Notes under the pieces: model-generated
What the model was told of the DNA's origin: nothing
Seen by the model: only the letters and a program-made list of their open reading frames with translations
Database searches by the model: none
Translations under genes and position numbers: made by a program
In this document: one piece after another, positions 9,027 through 17,490 of the stretch
How the letters are laid out: every line of letters begins with the position of its first letter
Position numbering within the stretch: the stretch's first letter is position 1
Source of the DNA: Cellulomonas wangsupingiae
GTDB lineage: Bacteria > Actinomycetota > Actinomycetes > Actinomycetales > Cellulomonadaceae
Reading direction: 5' to 3'
DNA: 64,000 bases
Assembly (NCBI RefSeq): GCF_024508275.1
Contig: NZ_CP101989.1
Coordinates: 682,001-746,000, forward strand

Positions 9027-9530
9027 GTGACCGATCCGCCGCCCGTCACCGCGTCCGCCACGACGAGCGCCGACGCCGCTCCCACCTTCGTCTCGCTCGC
9101 GCTGCGCGACCTGCCGCGACCCGACTACTGCGACGTCCTCGTCACGCCCCTGCCTCCCGGCGCCGCCACCGCCCCCGCGGTGTGGGCCCGAGCCGTGTTC
9201 GACGTGCGCCACGGCCCGCGCTGGGTGCTCGCCCTGCTCCTCCTGCGTCAGGTCGCGGTGCGCCTCCTGGGGCTGGCACCCGCCCCTCGTGACACGTTCG
9301 CCGTGCGGGAGGTGCAGGGTGAGGAGGCCCTGCTCGCCTTCGACGACCGTCACCTGGACTTCCGCGTCGGCGTGGGCGTGGACGCCGACCGTGGCCTGCT
9401 GCGCGTCGTCACCGCGGTCCGGCTGCACGGCGTGCGCGGCCGCGTGTACTTCGGCCCCGTCCGACTCGCGCACCCGGTGGTGACGCGCGCGATGGTGCGC
9501 TCGGCCCTGCGGCGGTCGGCGGCCCCGTGA
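9027..9530 (+). CDS. DUF2867 domain protein
   Basis: 167 aa of unknown function. The body matches the DUF2867 pattern: an N-terminal segment with RPDYCDVLVTPLP, a WVLALLLLRQ helix, FAVREVQGEEALLAFDDRHLDFRV, and a C-terminal VYFGPVRLAHPVVTRAMVRSALRR. The conserved D-HLDFRV element is intact. The start GTG at 9027 lies 13 nt after TACGGA, inside the TetR operator array, so expression should be repressed by the divergent regulator. The family often sits near TetR regulators and small oxidoreductases, consistent with the next gene. No reaction can be assigned. Confidence 0.8.
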   Translation: MTDPPPVTASATTSADAAPTFVSLALRDLPRPDYCDVLVTPLPPGAATAPAVWARAVFDVRHGPRWVLALLLLRQVAVRLLGLAPAPRDTFAVREVQGEEALLAFDDRHLDFRVGVGVDADRGLLRVVTAVRLHGVRGRVYFGPVRLAHPVVTRAMVRSALRRSAAP

Positions 9531-9556
9531 CGCCGGGGTAGCGTCGCGCCCGGCAG

Positions 9557-9564
9557 CCGTACGG
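9557..9564 (+). promoter_or_regulatory. Additional CCGTACGG operator site
   Basis: A perfect CCGTACGG followed 5 bp later by a second CGTACG (9570-9575) lies 31 nt before the start of the flavin-binding protein gene. The motif equals the sites at the divergent tetR promoter, implying co-regulation. Confidence 0.6.
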
Positions 9565-9594
9565 CCGTCGTACGCCGCACCGTCGAGGAGGCCC

Positions 9595-10101
9595 ATGTCC
9601 CGCCCGCACGACGCCCCGACGCCCGTGACGTCCGAGCAGGTGTGGCGGACGCTCGCCCGCCAGCCGTTCCTCGTCGTCGCCATGGTCAACCGGCGCGGCG
9701 AGGGACGCAGCGTCGGCGTCAGCCCGGCCGTCGACGGCGACGACGTCTGGTTCGCCGCGACCGCGACCGACTGGAAGGTCGACCACCTGCGCCACCAGCC
9801 CGAGGTGTCGCTCACGGTGCCGGTGCGACGCGGCGGCGTGCTGGCGCTCGTCGCGCCGATCCCGCCCGCGACGATCACCTGCCGCGCCACCGCCCAGGTG
9901 CTGACCGTCGACGAGGCCCCGGACAAGGTGCGCCGCCGCCTCCTGCTCGGCCAGGACGTGGGGAAGGCGGCCGAGGCCGGGACCGTGATGGTCCGGCTGA
10001 CGCCCCACGGTGACTTCGTGACGTACGGCGTCGGGGTGTCCCTGAAGGCGATGATGGACACGCAGCGCGCCCGCGGGCGCGTCCCGGTCGCGCGCGGCTG
10101 A
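9595..10101 (+). CDS. Pyridoxamine 5'-phosphate oxidase-like (split-barrel flavin-binding) protein
   Basis: 168 aa with the split beta-barrel signature of the PPOX/FMN-binding family: VWRTLARQPFLVVAMVNRRGEGRSVGVSPAVDGDDVWFAA, then DWKVDHLRHQPEVSLTV, which covers the flavin or F420 contact strands. Family members bind FMN, F420 or heme and reduce small molecules; the cofactor here is not decidable by eye. The ATG at 9595 follows the ribosome-binding site GAGGAGGCCC. A CCGTACGG site upstream places it under the same TetR regulator as the DUF2867 gene. It may be a detoxifying reductase, but that is inference. Confidence 0.8.
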   Translation: MSRPHDAPTPVTSEQVWRTLARQPFLVVAMVNRRGEGRSVGVSPAVDGDDVWFAATATDWKVDHLRHQPEVSLTVPVRRGGVLALVAPIPPATITCRATAQVLTVDEAPDKVRRRLLLGQDVGKAAEAGTVMVRLTPHGDFVTYGVGVSLKAMMDTQRARGRVPVARG

Positions 10102-10177
10102 GGCGGCCCGCCCGCACCCGTCGAACCTCGTCGCCTTCCGGTGGCGGCGGGCCCGGGCAACCAGGCGACAATAGGGC

Positions 10178-11518
10178 GTGACCACCGACCGAGCGCCGCG
10201 CGTCGCCATGCTCTCGGTGCACACCTCCCCGCTCGACCAGCCGGGCACGGGCGACGCCGGCGGCATGAACGTGTACGTCCTGGAGCTCGCGCACGCGCTG
10301 GCGGCCCGTGGTGCGCGCGTCGAGGTCTTCACGCGCGCGACGCGCTCCGACCTGCCGGAGACCGTGGTGCTCGACGGGACCGACGCGTCCGGGCGCCCGC
10401 TGTCCGCCGCCGCGTCCCGCGACGTGCTGCTGGCGGACGACGTGCCCCCGGGCGTGACCCCGCCGGTGCTCGTCCACCACATCCCCGCCGGACCGTTCGA
10501 GGCGCTCGACAAGAACGACCTGCCGGGCGTGCTGTGCGGCATGGCGGCGGGCGTCCTGCGGTCCGAGGCCGCACGCCGCCCCGGCTGGTACGACGTCGTC
10601 CACTCGCACTACTGGCTGTCGGGCCAGGTCGGTGCGATCGCCGCGCAGCGGTGGGAGGTGCCGCTCGTGCACACGGCCCACACGCTCGCGAAGGTCAAGA
10701 ACACGAACCTCGGCCCGGGCGACGCCGCCGAGCCGAGCGTGCGCATCGTGGGGGAGGAGCAGGTCGTCGCCGACGCCGACGCGCTCGTCGCCTCCACACC
10801 CGTCGAGGCGGCCGAGCTGGTCGACCTGTACGGCGCCGACCCCGCCCGCGTGCACGTCGTGGAGCCCGGCGTCGACCTCGAGCGTTTCCGCCCCGGCGGT
10901 CCCGGCGCGCAGGAGGACGCGCGCCGCCGCCTCGGCCTGCCCGTGGACCGGCCCGTCGTGCTGTTCGCGGGCCGCGTGCAGCCGCTCAAGGCGCCGGACG
11001 TGCTGGTGCGGGCGCTGGGTGAGCTGCGCGCGAGCGGGCGTCCCGTGCCGCTGCTCGCGGTGCTCGGCGGTCCGTCGGGGCGTCCGACGGCGGTGCGTGA
11101 GCTGCGCGCGCTGGCCGTGACGCTCGGCGTCGACGACGACGTCCTGGTGCGGCCACCGGCACCGCGCGACGAGCTCGCCCGGTGGTACCGCGCCGCGGAC
11201 CTCGTCGCGATGCCCTCGCGGTCGGAGTCGTTCGGCCTGGTCGCCGTCGAGGCGCAGGCCAGCGGCACCCCGGTGCTCGCGGCGGCCGTCGGCGGGCTGC
11301 GCACGGTCGTCGACGACGGGGTCTCGGGGCGGCTCGTGCAGGGCCACGACCCGCACGTGTGGGCCGACGCGATCGCCGACGCGCTCGCGGACGACGCCCG
11401 TCGCGCCCGGTGGGCCGTCGGCGCGCGGCAGGTGGCCGAGCGCTACGCCTGGTCCACCGCGGCGGACCAGGTGCTCAAGGTGTACGCGATCGCGGCCGAG
11501 CCGCGGCACGGTGCGTGA
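10178..11518 (+). CDS. mshA: D-inositol-3-phosphate glycosyltransferase (mycothiol step 1)
   Basis: GT4 retaining glycosyltransferase that joins UDP-GlcNAc to 1L-myo-inositol 1-phosphate, the first committed step of mycothiol synthesis. It is 446 aa. The N-terminal Rossmann domain carries the MshA signature [15 protein letters not shown]; the C-terminal domain contains the donor-site [17 protein letters not shown] and the RSESFGLV glutamate region. The GTG at 10178 follows GACAAT by a few bases, suggesting a leaderless or near-leaderless start. Mycothiol is the major thiol of Actinobacteria, so the gene supports the taxonomic call. A cluster of 18-bp intergenic repeats begins at its stop codon. 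Confidence 0.95.
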   Translation: MTTDRAPRVAMLSVHTSPLDQPGTGDAGGMNVYVLELAHALAARGARVEVFTRATRSDLPETVVLDGTDASGRPLSAAASRDVLLADDVPPGVTPPVLVHHIPAGPFEALDKNDLPGVLCGMAAGVLRSEAARRPGWYDVVHSHYWLSGQVGAIAAQRWEVPLVHTAHTLAKVKNTNLGPGDAAEPSVRIVGEEQVVADADALVASTPVEAAELVDLYGADPARVHVVEPGVDLERFRPGGPGAQEDARRRLGLPVDRPVVLFAGRVQPLKAPDVLVRALGELRASGRPVPLLAVLGGPSGRPTAVRELRALAVTLGVDDDVLVRPPAPRDELARWYRAADLVAMPSRSESFGLVAVEAQASGTPVLAAAVGGLRTVVDDGVSGRLVQGHDPHVWADAIADALADDARRARWAVGARQVAERYAWSTAADQVLKVYAIAAEPRHGA

Positions 11519-11601
11519 CCGGATCGCTCTCTCACCCCCGAGGTCGGGCGTGACTGGATCGCTCTCTCACGACTGGGGGCAGGGCTGGATCGCTCTCTCA
11601 C
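11518..11601. repeat. Intergenic repeat cluster B (three copies of the 18-bp element)
   Basis: Three copies in the same orientation: ACCGGATCGCTCTCTCAC (11518-11535, overlapping the last base of the mshA stop codon), ACTGGATCGCTCTCTCAC (11553-11570) and GCTGGATCGCTCTCTCAC (11584-11601). The spacing is irregular (35 and 31 bp). The cluster fills most of the mshA-gpmA gap. Confidence 0.8.
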
Positions 11602-11668
11602 CACCGGGGGTGGGGACCGGGGGACGGACGTCCCTGCGGGTACCCGGGGGCTGCGGCAGGATGGAGGC

Positions 11669-12409
11669 ATGACCTACACCCTCGTGCTGCTCCGCCACGG
11701 CGAGAGCGAGTGGAACGCCAAGAACCTGTTCACCGGCTGGGTGGACGTCCCGCTGTCCGAGAAGGGGATCGAGGAGGCGAAGCGCGGAGGCCGTCTGATG
11801 ACGGACGCCGGCGTGCTCCCGGACGTCGTGCACACCTCGCTGCTGCGCCGCGCGATCACGACCGCGAACCTCGCGCTCGACGCCGCGGACCGCCACTGGA
11901 TCCCCGTGAAGCGGTCGTGGCGCCTCAACGAGCGCCACTACGGCGCGCTGCAGGGCAAGAACAAGAAGGAGACGCTCGAGCAGTACGGCGAGGAGCAGTT
12001 CATGCTCTGGCGCCGCTCGTACGACGTCCCGCCGCCCGAGATCGAGCTGGGCTCCGAGTACTCGCAGGACGCGGACCCGCGCTACGCGGGCGAGCCGATC
12101 CCGCGCACGGAGGCCCTCGCGCAGGTCCTCGACCGCGCGCTGCCGTACTGGGACGCGGAGATCGTGCCCGACCTGAAGGCCGGCAAGACGGTGCTCGTCG
12201 CCGCGCACGGCAACTCGATCCGCTCGATCGTCAAGTACCTCGACGACATCGACGAGCAGACCATCGCCGGCATCAACATCCCCACCGGCATCCCGCTGCT
12301 CTACGAGCTGGACGAGGAGACGCTGAAGCCGGTCACGGCCGGTGGCACGTACCTCGACCCCGAGGCCGCCAAGGCCGCGATCGCGGCGGTCGCGAACCAG
12401 GGTCGCTGA
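11669..12409 (+). CDS. gpmA: 2,3-bisphosphoglycerate-dependent phosphoglycerate mutase
   Basis: Glycolytic enzyme that interconverts 3- and 2-phosphoglycerate through a phosphohistidine. The 246-aa length fits the dPGM family. The N terminus [12 protein letters not shown] holds the phosphorylated His (residue 10), followed by [31 protein letters not shown] and the second catalytic His in [18 protein letters not shown]. The ATG at 11669 is preceded by AGGATGGAGG. mshA lies upstream on the same strand and a bidirectional terminator downstream. Confidence 0.97.
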   Translation: MTYTLVLLRHGESEWNAKNLFTGWVDVPLSEKGIEEAKRGGRLMTDAGVLPDVVHTSLLRRAITTANLALDAADRHWIPVKRSWRLNERHYGALQGKNKKETLEQYGEEQFMLWRRSYDVPPPEIELGSEYSQDADPRYAGEPIPRTEALAQVLDRALPYWDAEIVPDLKAGKTVLVAAHGNSIRSIVKYLDDIDEQTIAGINIPTGIPLLYELDEETLKPVTAGGTYLDPEAAKAAIAAVANQGR

Positions 12410-12426
12410 CCCGACCCGCAGCACGA

Positions 12427-12463
12427 CGAGAGGCGCCCTCCCCCCCGGGACGGGCGCCTCTCG
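12427..12463. terminator. Bidirectional terminator between gpmA and phoU
   Basis: A perfect 12-bp stem CGAGAGGCGCCC with a 13-nt C/G-rich loop lies between the convergent gpmA and phoU genes. Confidence 0.7.
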
Positions 12464-12499
12464 CGTGGCGGGGCCGGAAGCCCCAGCCCTCCTCGGGCG

Positions 12500-13174
12500 T
12501 CAGGCCCCGCGCACCGCGGCGGGGTCCAGGGCGTCGGCCACGTCACCCGTCACGAGGTACACCATGCGGCGCGCGACGGAGACGCCGTGGTCGCCGAACC
12601 GCTCGTAGTAGCGGCCGAGCAGGGTGACGTCGACGGTCTCCTGCGCGGACCGGTCCCACGGCCCGGAGAGCATCGACGTGAACGTGCTCGCGTGCAGCTC
12701 GTCGAGCAGGTCGTCGTCCTGCTGGATGGACTCGGCGAGCGCCATGTCCCGCGTGCCGAGCAGCGTGGTCACGCGGCGCGCGACCCGCACGGCGGCGTCC
12801 TGCATCTGCGTGAACGTCTCCTCCAGGCCCGCCGGCACGGCCACGACCGGGTAGCGGGCACGCGCCACCTGCGCGACGTGCCGGGCGAGGTCGCCCATAC
12901 GCTCGAGCGACGCGCTCATCCGCAGCGCCGAGACCACGATGCGCAGGTCGGTGGCGACGGGCTGCTGCTGGGCCAGCAGCCGCACGCACCGCTCGTCCAG
13001 GTCCTGCTCCAGCGCGTCGATGGCGAGGTCGTCGGCGATCACGGACTCGGCGAGCCGGATGTCCGCGGTGAGCAGCGCGACGCCGGCGTTGCTGATGGCC
13101 TGCTCGACCCGTCCGCTCATGGCGACGAGGTCCTGGCCGAGCTGGGTGAGCTCGGCCTCGAAGATGTCCCGCAT
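12500..13174 (-). CDS. phoU: Phosphate transport/signalling regulator PhoU
   Basis: Cytoplasmic three-helix-bundle protein that links the Pst transporter to the SenX3-RegX3 sensor and keeps the Pho regulon off when phosphate is abundant. It is 224 aa with two PhoU repeats: each has the metal-binding E/D cluster, seen as ALRMSASLERMGDLARHVAQVA in the first and GRYYERFGDHGVSVARRMVYL in the second. The ATG at 13174 opens with MRDIFEAELTQLG, the usual family start. It is transcribed away from senX3, and two PHO-box repeats lie between them, so it is probably itself in the Pho regulon. Confidence 0.95.
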   Translation of the reverse strand: MRDIFEAELTQLGQDLVAMSGRVEQAISNAGVALLTADIRLAESVIADDLAIDALEQDLDERCVRLLAQQQPVATDLRIVVSALRMSASLERMGDLARHVAQVARARYPVVAVPAGLEETFTQMQDAAVRVARRVTTLLGTRDMALAESIQQDDDLLDELHASTFTSMLSGPWDRSAQETVDVTLLGRYYERFGDHGVSVARRMVYLVTGDVADALDPAAVRGA

Positions 13175-13220
13175 GTGCTCCCTCTTCTCGGGCGGTGGCG
13201 GGCTCACGGTCGCACGCGTC

Positions 13221-13249
13221 GGTGAACGACCGGCCCCCGGCAGGTGAAC
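13221..13249 (-). promoter_or_regulatory. PHO box (RegX3 site) in the phoU-senX3 divergent region
   Basis: GGTGAAC at 13221-13227 and 13243-13249 (GTTCACC on the minus strand), spaced 22 bp, i.e. two 11-bp PHO-box periods. The same GTTCACC unit is repeated at 11 bp before pstS. Confidence 0.65.
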
Positions 13250-13309
13250 ACGCGGCGGCGGTTCGACGTCCGCGGCCGTGGACGGCCCGGCCCTCGCCGC
13301 GGACCCGCC

Positions 13310-13323
13310 TAGGGTGGAATCCG
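13310..13323 (+). promoter_or_regulatory. -10 element of a leaderless senX3 transcript
   Basis: TAGGGT (13310-13315) is 13 nt before the GTG at 13323. This fixes the senX3 start, which is downstream of an in-frame ATG at 13278 that would place the promoter inside the coding region. Confidence 0.6.
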
Positions 13324-14504
13324 TGGACTGGATGCTGGACGTCGTGCCCCTCGTCGCCGGCGTCGTCGGCGTGCTCGTCGGCGCCGTCGCCGTCGCCGCG
13401 TTCCGGTGGAGCGAGCGGGACCAGCGCACGGTGCCGCCGCAGCCGGAACCCGAGCTCGACGACGGCCTGGTGCGCACGCTCGCCGTGCTGCGCTCGGCGG
13501 CCGTGGTGCTCGACGCGCAGGACCGGGTCGTGCGCGCGAGCCCGCCGGCGCACGCGCTCGGGCTCGTGCGCGACGGCCGCCTCGTGCACGCCTCGATGCG
13601 CGAACTGGTCGCGTCGGTGCGCCGCGACGGCGTGATCCGCGACGAGGAGCTGGAGGTCCCGCGAGGGCCCGTCGGCCCGTCGCGGCTGCTGCTGCAGGTG
13701 CGCGTCGCGCAGGTCACGCCCGACCACCTCCTGCTGCTCGCGGAGGACCTCACGCAGGCGCGGCGCCTCGAGGCGATCCGCCGCGACTTCGTCGTCAACG
13801 TGTCGCACGAGCTCAAGACGCCCGTGGGGGCGCTGTCGCTGCTGGCCGAGACGGTGCAGGACGCGGCCGACGACCCCGAGGCGGTGCGCCGGTTCAGCGG
13901 CCGGATGCGCGCGGAGGCCGGGCGCCTGTCGGCGCTGGTGCACGAGATCATCGAGCTGTCCCGCCTGCAGGTCGCCGGGGCGCTCGAGGACGTCGAGACG
14001 GTCGAGGTCGACGACGTGGTGGCCGAGGCGGTCGACCGGGCGCGCACCGCGGCGGACGCCAAGTCGATCCGGGTGGCCGTCGCGGGAGACCGCGGGATCA
14101 CCGTGTTCGGCGACCACAACCTGCTCGTCACGGCCGTGCGCAACCTGCTGGACAACGCGGTCGCCTACTCGCCCGAGGGCACGCGCGTCGGCGTGGGCGT
14201 GCAGGCCCGCGGCGACCTCGTGGAGATCGCGGTGGTCGACGAGGGCGTCGGGATCGCGGCGGCGGACCAGGACCGCGTGTTCGAGCGCTTCTACCGGGTG
14301 GACCCCGCGCGCTCGCGGGACACCGGCGGCACCGGCCTGGGCCTGTCGATCGTCAAGCACGTCGCGGCCGACCACGGTGGCGACGTGTCCGTGTGGTCGC
14401 AGCCCGGCCGCGGCTCCACGTTCACCCTGCGGCTGCCCGTCGCCGCACCCGCGCCCGGCACGCAGCCGAGCGCACCACCGACCCCGTCGAGGAGCACCCC
14501 GTGA
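13323..14504 (+). CDS. senX3: Phosphate-responsive sensor histidine kinase
   Basis: Membrane histidine kinase of the Pho two-component system. From the GTG at 13323 the product is 393 aa. One N-terminal membrane helix (about residues 5-26) is followed by a PAS-like sensor region (residues 50-140), the HisKA box VVNVSHELKTP with the phospho-accepting His162, and an HATPase domain with LLDNAVAY, DEGVGI and TGGTGLGLSIVKH. The single TM with an intracellular PAS is the SenX3 layout. It overlaps regX3 by the GTGA quadruplet, so translation is coupled. phoU lies divergently and pstSCAB follows. Confidence 0.94.
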   Translation: MDWMLDVVPLVAGVVGVLVGAVAVAAFRWSERDQRTVPPQPEPELDDGLVRTLAVLRSAAVVLDAQDRVVRASPPAHALGLVRDGRLVHASMRELVASVRRDGVIRDEELEVPRGPVGPSRLLLQVRVAQVTPDHLLLLAEDLTQARRLEAIRRDFVVNVSHELKTPVGALSLLAETVQDAADDPEAVRRFSGRMRAEAGRLSALVHEIIELSRLQVAGALEDVETVEVDDVVAEAVDRARTAADAKSIRVAVAGDRGITVFGDHNLLVTAVRNLLDNAVAYSPEGTRVGVGVQARGDLVEIAVVDEGVGIAAADQDRVFERFYRVDPARSRDTGGTGLGLSIVKHVAADHGGDVSVWSQPGRGSTFTLRLPVAAPAPGTQPSAPPTPSRSTP

Positions 14505-15211
14505 CCCGCATCCTGCTCGTCGAGGACGAGGAGTCGTACCGCGACCCCCTGTCCTACCAGCTCGGCCGGGAGGGCTACGACGTCGTCACGGCCGCGACGG
14601 GCCCCGAGGCGCTCGACCGGTTCGCGGAGCACGGGGCCGACCTCGTCCTCCTCGACCTGATGCTGCCCGGCCTGCCCGGCACCGAGGTGTGCCGCCGGCT
14701 GCGCCTGGAGTCCGACGTGCCGGTCATCATGCTGACGGCCAAGGACGACGAGATCGACAAGGTCGTCGGCCTGGAGCTCGGTGCCGACGACTACGTCACC
14801 AAGCCGTACTCGTCGCGCGAGCTGCTGGCGCGCATCCGCGCGGTCCTGCGGCGCCGCGAGGCCGCGGTGCGGCCGGCCGACGCCGCCGCCGCGGATGACG
14901 CGGTCCTCGAGGTCGACGGCGTCCGCATGGACGTGGACCGGCACACGGTCCACGTGCACGGTGAGCTGGTCGCGTTCCCGCTCAAGGAGTTCGAGCTGCT
15001 GGAGATGCTGCTGCGCAACCCGGGACGCGTCCTGACGCGCGGACAGCTCATCGACCGCGTGTGGGGCTCCGACTACGTCGGGGACACCAAGACCCTCGAC
15101 GTCCACGTCAAGCGCATCCGCGCCAAGATCGAGGCCGACCCGTCCGCCCCGACCCTGCTGACCACCGTGCGGGGCCTGGGCTACAAGCTGTCCGACGGCA
15201 CGGGGGAGTAG
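14501..15211 (+). CDS. regX3: Pho-regulon response regulator (OmpR family)
   Basis: DNA-binding response regulator that should bind the GTTCACC direct repeats seen upstream of pstS and phoU. It is 236 aa. The receiver domain has the acidic pair in LLVEDEE, phospho-acceptor Asp52 in LLDLMLPG, Thr in MLTAKDD and Lys in YVTKPYSSREL. The C-terminal winged helix contains LKEFELLEMLLRNPGRVLTR and DVHVKRIRAKIE. Its start GTG overlaps the senX3 stop. Identity as RegX3 rests on family features plus location between senX3 and pstS. Confidence 0.95.
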   Translation: MTRILLVEDEESYRDPLSYQLGREGYDVVTAATGPEALDRFAEHGADLVLLDLMLPGLPGTEVCRRLRLESDVPVIMLTAKDDEIDKVVGLELGADDYVTKPYSSRELLARIRAVLRRREAAVRPADAAAADDAVLEVDGVRMDVDRHTVHVHGELVAFPLKEFELLEMLLRNPGRVLTRGQLIDRVWGSDYVGDTKTLDVHVKRIRAKIEADPSAPTLLTTVRGLGYKLSDGTGE

Positions 15212-15231
15212 CGCGCGTCTGGTCGACGAGC

Positions 15232-15286
15232 GTTCACCCGGGGTTCACCCGGTGCCGCCGGTGCGGTCACCTGGCCCGCCTAGCGT
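15232..15286 (+). promoter_or_regulatory. pstS promoter with PHO box
   Basis: GTTCACCCGGG (15232-15242) is immediately followed by GTTCACCCGGT (15243-15253): two perfect 11-bp direct-repeat units of the actinobacterial PHO box. The -10 candidate TAGCGT is at 15281-15286. That puts the box at the -35 region, as expected for RegX3/PhoP activation. The pstS leader is then about 50 nt. Confidence 0.85.
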
Positions 15287-15340
15287 CGGCGTCGGCCGCG
15301 CACCGACCGGTGCGCGCTCGAGGCGACAGGACGGGACACC

Positions 15341-16441
15341 GTGAAGCTCACCCCCCACCGCCGGTCCGGCGCGTTCGCCCTCGTCGGCGCGCTCGCGCTG
15401 ACGCTCACCGCGTGCGGCTCCGGCTCGACGGCCGAGTCGGACGGCACCGCGCTGAGCGGGTCGCTCGCCGCCGCCGGCGCGTCCTCCCAGGAGAAGGCCG
15501 TCGCCGGCTGGATCGCCGGCTTCAACGACAGCCACCCGGACGTGGCCGTCAGCTACGACGCCGTCGGCTCGGGCGGCGGGCGCGAGCAGTTCCTCGCCGG
15601 CGCCGTGCAGCTGGCCGGCTCCGACGCGGCCCTCACGCAGGACGAGCTGGCCGCCGCGAGCGAGCGCTGCGAAGGTGGCGAGGCCGTCGAGCTGCCGCTG
15701 TACATCAGCCCCATCGCGGTCGTGTACAACCTGCCCGACCTCGACGCCGAGCACCTGCAGCTGTCGGCCGCGACGCTCGCGAAGATCTTCGACCGCGAGA
15801 TCACGACCTGGGACGACCCCGCGATCGCCGCCGAGAACCCCGGCGTCACGCTCCCGTCGACCGGCATCATCCCGGTGAACCGCTCCGACGAGTCGGGCAC
15901 CACGGAGAACTTCACCGAGTACCTCGAGGCCGCGTCCGGTGGCGCCTGGCCGCACGAGGCGTCGGGCGACTGGCCGCTGTCCGGCGGGCAGTCCGGGCAG
16001 GGCACGCAGGGCGTCATCGACACCGTCTCCGGCGCCGTGGGCGCAATCGGCTACGCCGACGCGTCGCGTGCCGGCGACCTCGGCACGGTGGCCCTGAAGG
16101 TCGGCGAGGAGTACGTGCCGTTCTCGGCGGAGGCGGCCGCGAAGGTCGTCGACGCCTCCCCGCGCGCCGAGGACGCCACGGACAAGCGCCTCGTCGTCGA
16201 GCTCGACCGCACCACGACCGAGGCGGGCGCCTACCCGCTGGTCCTCATCTCCTACTCGATCGCCTGCTCGACGTACGCCGACGCCTCCGACGCCGAGAAC
16301 GTCAAGGCGTACCTGTCCTACGTCGCGAGCCCCGAGGGTCAGGAGCGTGCCGCCGACCCGTCGGTCGCCGGCGCCGCCCCGATCTCGGACGCGCTGCGCA
16401 CCGAGGTGCAGGCCGCGATCGACTCGATCAGCGCCGGCTGA
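15341..16441 (+). CDS. pstS: Phosphate ABC transporter substrate-binding lipoprotein
   Basis: Extracellular, lipid-anchored phosphate-binding protein. It is 366 aa. The signal peptide ends in the lipobox LTAC (Cys24), then the periplasmic-binding fold has the phosphate contacts AAGASSQ, SYDAVGSGGGREQF and GSDAALT, and RSDESGTTENFTEYL in the second lobe. Start GTG 15341. It is the first gene of pstSCAB and is driven by the PHO box. High identity to the family is evident throughout. Confidence 0.96.
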   Translation: MKLTPHRRSGAFALVGALALTLTACGSGSTAESDGTALSGSLAAAGASSQEKAVAGWIAGFNDSHPDVAVSYDAVGSGGGREQFLAGAVQLAGSDAALTQDELAAASERCEGGEAVELPLYISPIAVVYNLPDLDAEHLQLSAATLAKIFDREITTWDDPAIAAENPGVTLPSTGIIPVNRSDESGTTENFTEYLEAASGGAWPHEASGDWPLSGGQSGQGTQGVIDTVSGAVGAIGYADASRAGDLGTVALKVGEEYVPFSAEAAAKVVDASPRAEDATDKRLVVELDRTTTEAGAYPLVLISYSIACSTYADASDAENVKAYLSYVASPEGQERAADPSVAGAAPISDALRTEVQAAIDSISAG

Positions 16442-16485
16442 CCGACGCACGCGCGCCCCACCCCTCCTCGACCGACGGAGCAGCC

Positions 16486-17490
16486 GTGGCTGTCACGACC
16501 ACCACCCCACCGACCCCCGCGGGCACCGGCCCGCGGGGCGACGAGGCGGCCGCCGCCGTGCGTGCCGCGCCCACCGGCCGCCTCGCGGGCCGCGTCTTCG
16601 CGGGCCTGTCGACCGGTGCGGGCGTCCTCATCCTCGTCACGCTCGCGGCCGTCACGGTCTTCCTGGTCGCACGGGCGTGGCCGGCGCTCACGGCGTCGAG
16701 CGAGGAGCTCGAGGCGATCTCCTGGTTCGAGGGCGGGTCGGTCGCGCAGTACGTGGGGCCGCTCATCTTCGGCACCCTGCTCGCCTCCGTGCTCGCGCTG
16801 GCGATGGCCGTTCCGGTGTCCATCGGCATCGCGCTGTTCATCTCGCACTACGCCCCGCGGCGCCTCGCGCAGGGCCTGGGCTACCTCGTCGACCTGCTCG
16901 CGGCGATCCCGTCGGTCGTGTACGGCCTGTGGGGCGCGCTGTGGCTGATCGGCCGGCTGGACCCGCTGTTCGCGTGGCTGTCGTCGACCCTCGGGTTCAT
17001 CCCGCTGTTCGCCGACTACCAGGCGCCGGCGAAGAACATCCTGTCGGCGTCCGTGGTGCTGGCGGTCATGATCCTGCCGATCATCACCGCCGTGTCGCGC
17101 GAGGTCTTCCTGCAGACCCCGCGGCTGCACGAGGAGGCGTCCCTGGCGCTGGGCGCGACCCGGTGGGAGATGGTGCGCCAGGCCGTCCTGCCGTTCGGGC
17201 GGTCGGGCGTCATCAGCGCGTCGATGCTCGGCCTGGGCCGCGCGCTGGGCGAGACGATGGCCGTGCTCATGGTCATCTCGCCCGGGTTCCTCTACTCCTT
17301 CCACCTGCTGCAGCCGGGGCAGAACCAGACCATCGCGGCCAACATCGCCTCGAAGTTCCCCGAGGCCAGCGGGCTGAGCGTCAGCGTCCTCATCGCGACG
17401 GGCCTCGCGCTGTTCGTCATCACGTTCGCCGTCAACTTCGCCGCGCGCTGGATCATCGCGCGGCGCGCCGAGTTCTCGGGAGCCAACTGA
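16486..17490 (+). CDS. pstC: Phosphate ABC transporter permease PstC
   Basis: Integral membrane subunit of the high-affinity phosphate importer. It is 334 aa with a Thr/Pro/Ala-rich N-terminal tail of about 35 residues and then about six membrane helices. The binding-protein-dependent permease signature (EAA loop) is seen as EASLALGATRWEMVRQAVLPFGRSGVISA in two consecutive segments. The conserved IPSVVYGLWGALW stretch is typical of PstC. It starts with GTG at 16486 and its stop overlaps the pstA ATG. Confidence 0.95.
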   Translation: MAVTTTTPPTPAGTGPRGDEAAAAVRAAPTGRLAGRVFAGLSTGAGVLILVTLAAVTVFLVARAWPALTASSEELEAISWFEGGSVAQYVGPLIFGTLLASVLALAMAVPVSIGIALFISHYAPRRLAQGLGYLVDLLAAIPSVVYGLWGALWLIGRLDPLFAWLSSTLGFIPLFADYQAPAKNILSASVVLAVMILPIITAVSREVFLQTPRLHEEASLALGATRWEMVRQAVLPFGRSGVISASMLGLGRALGETMAVLMVISPGFLYSFHLLQPGQNQTIAANIASKFPEASGLSVSVLIATGLALFVITFAVNFAARWIIARRAEFSGAN

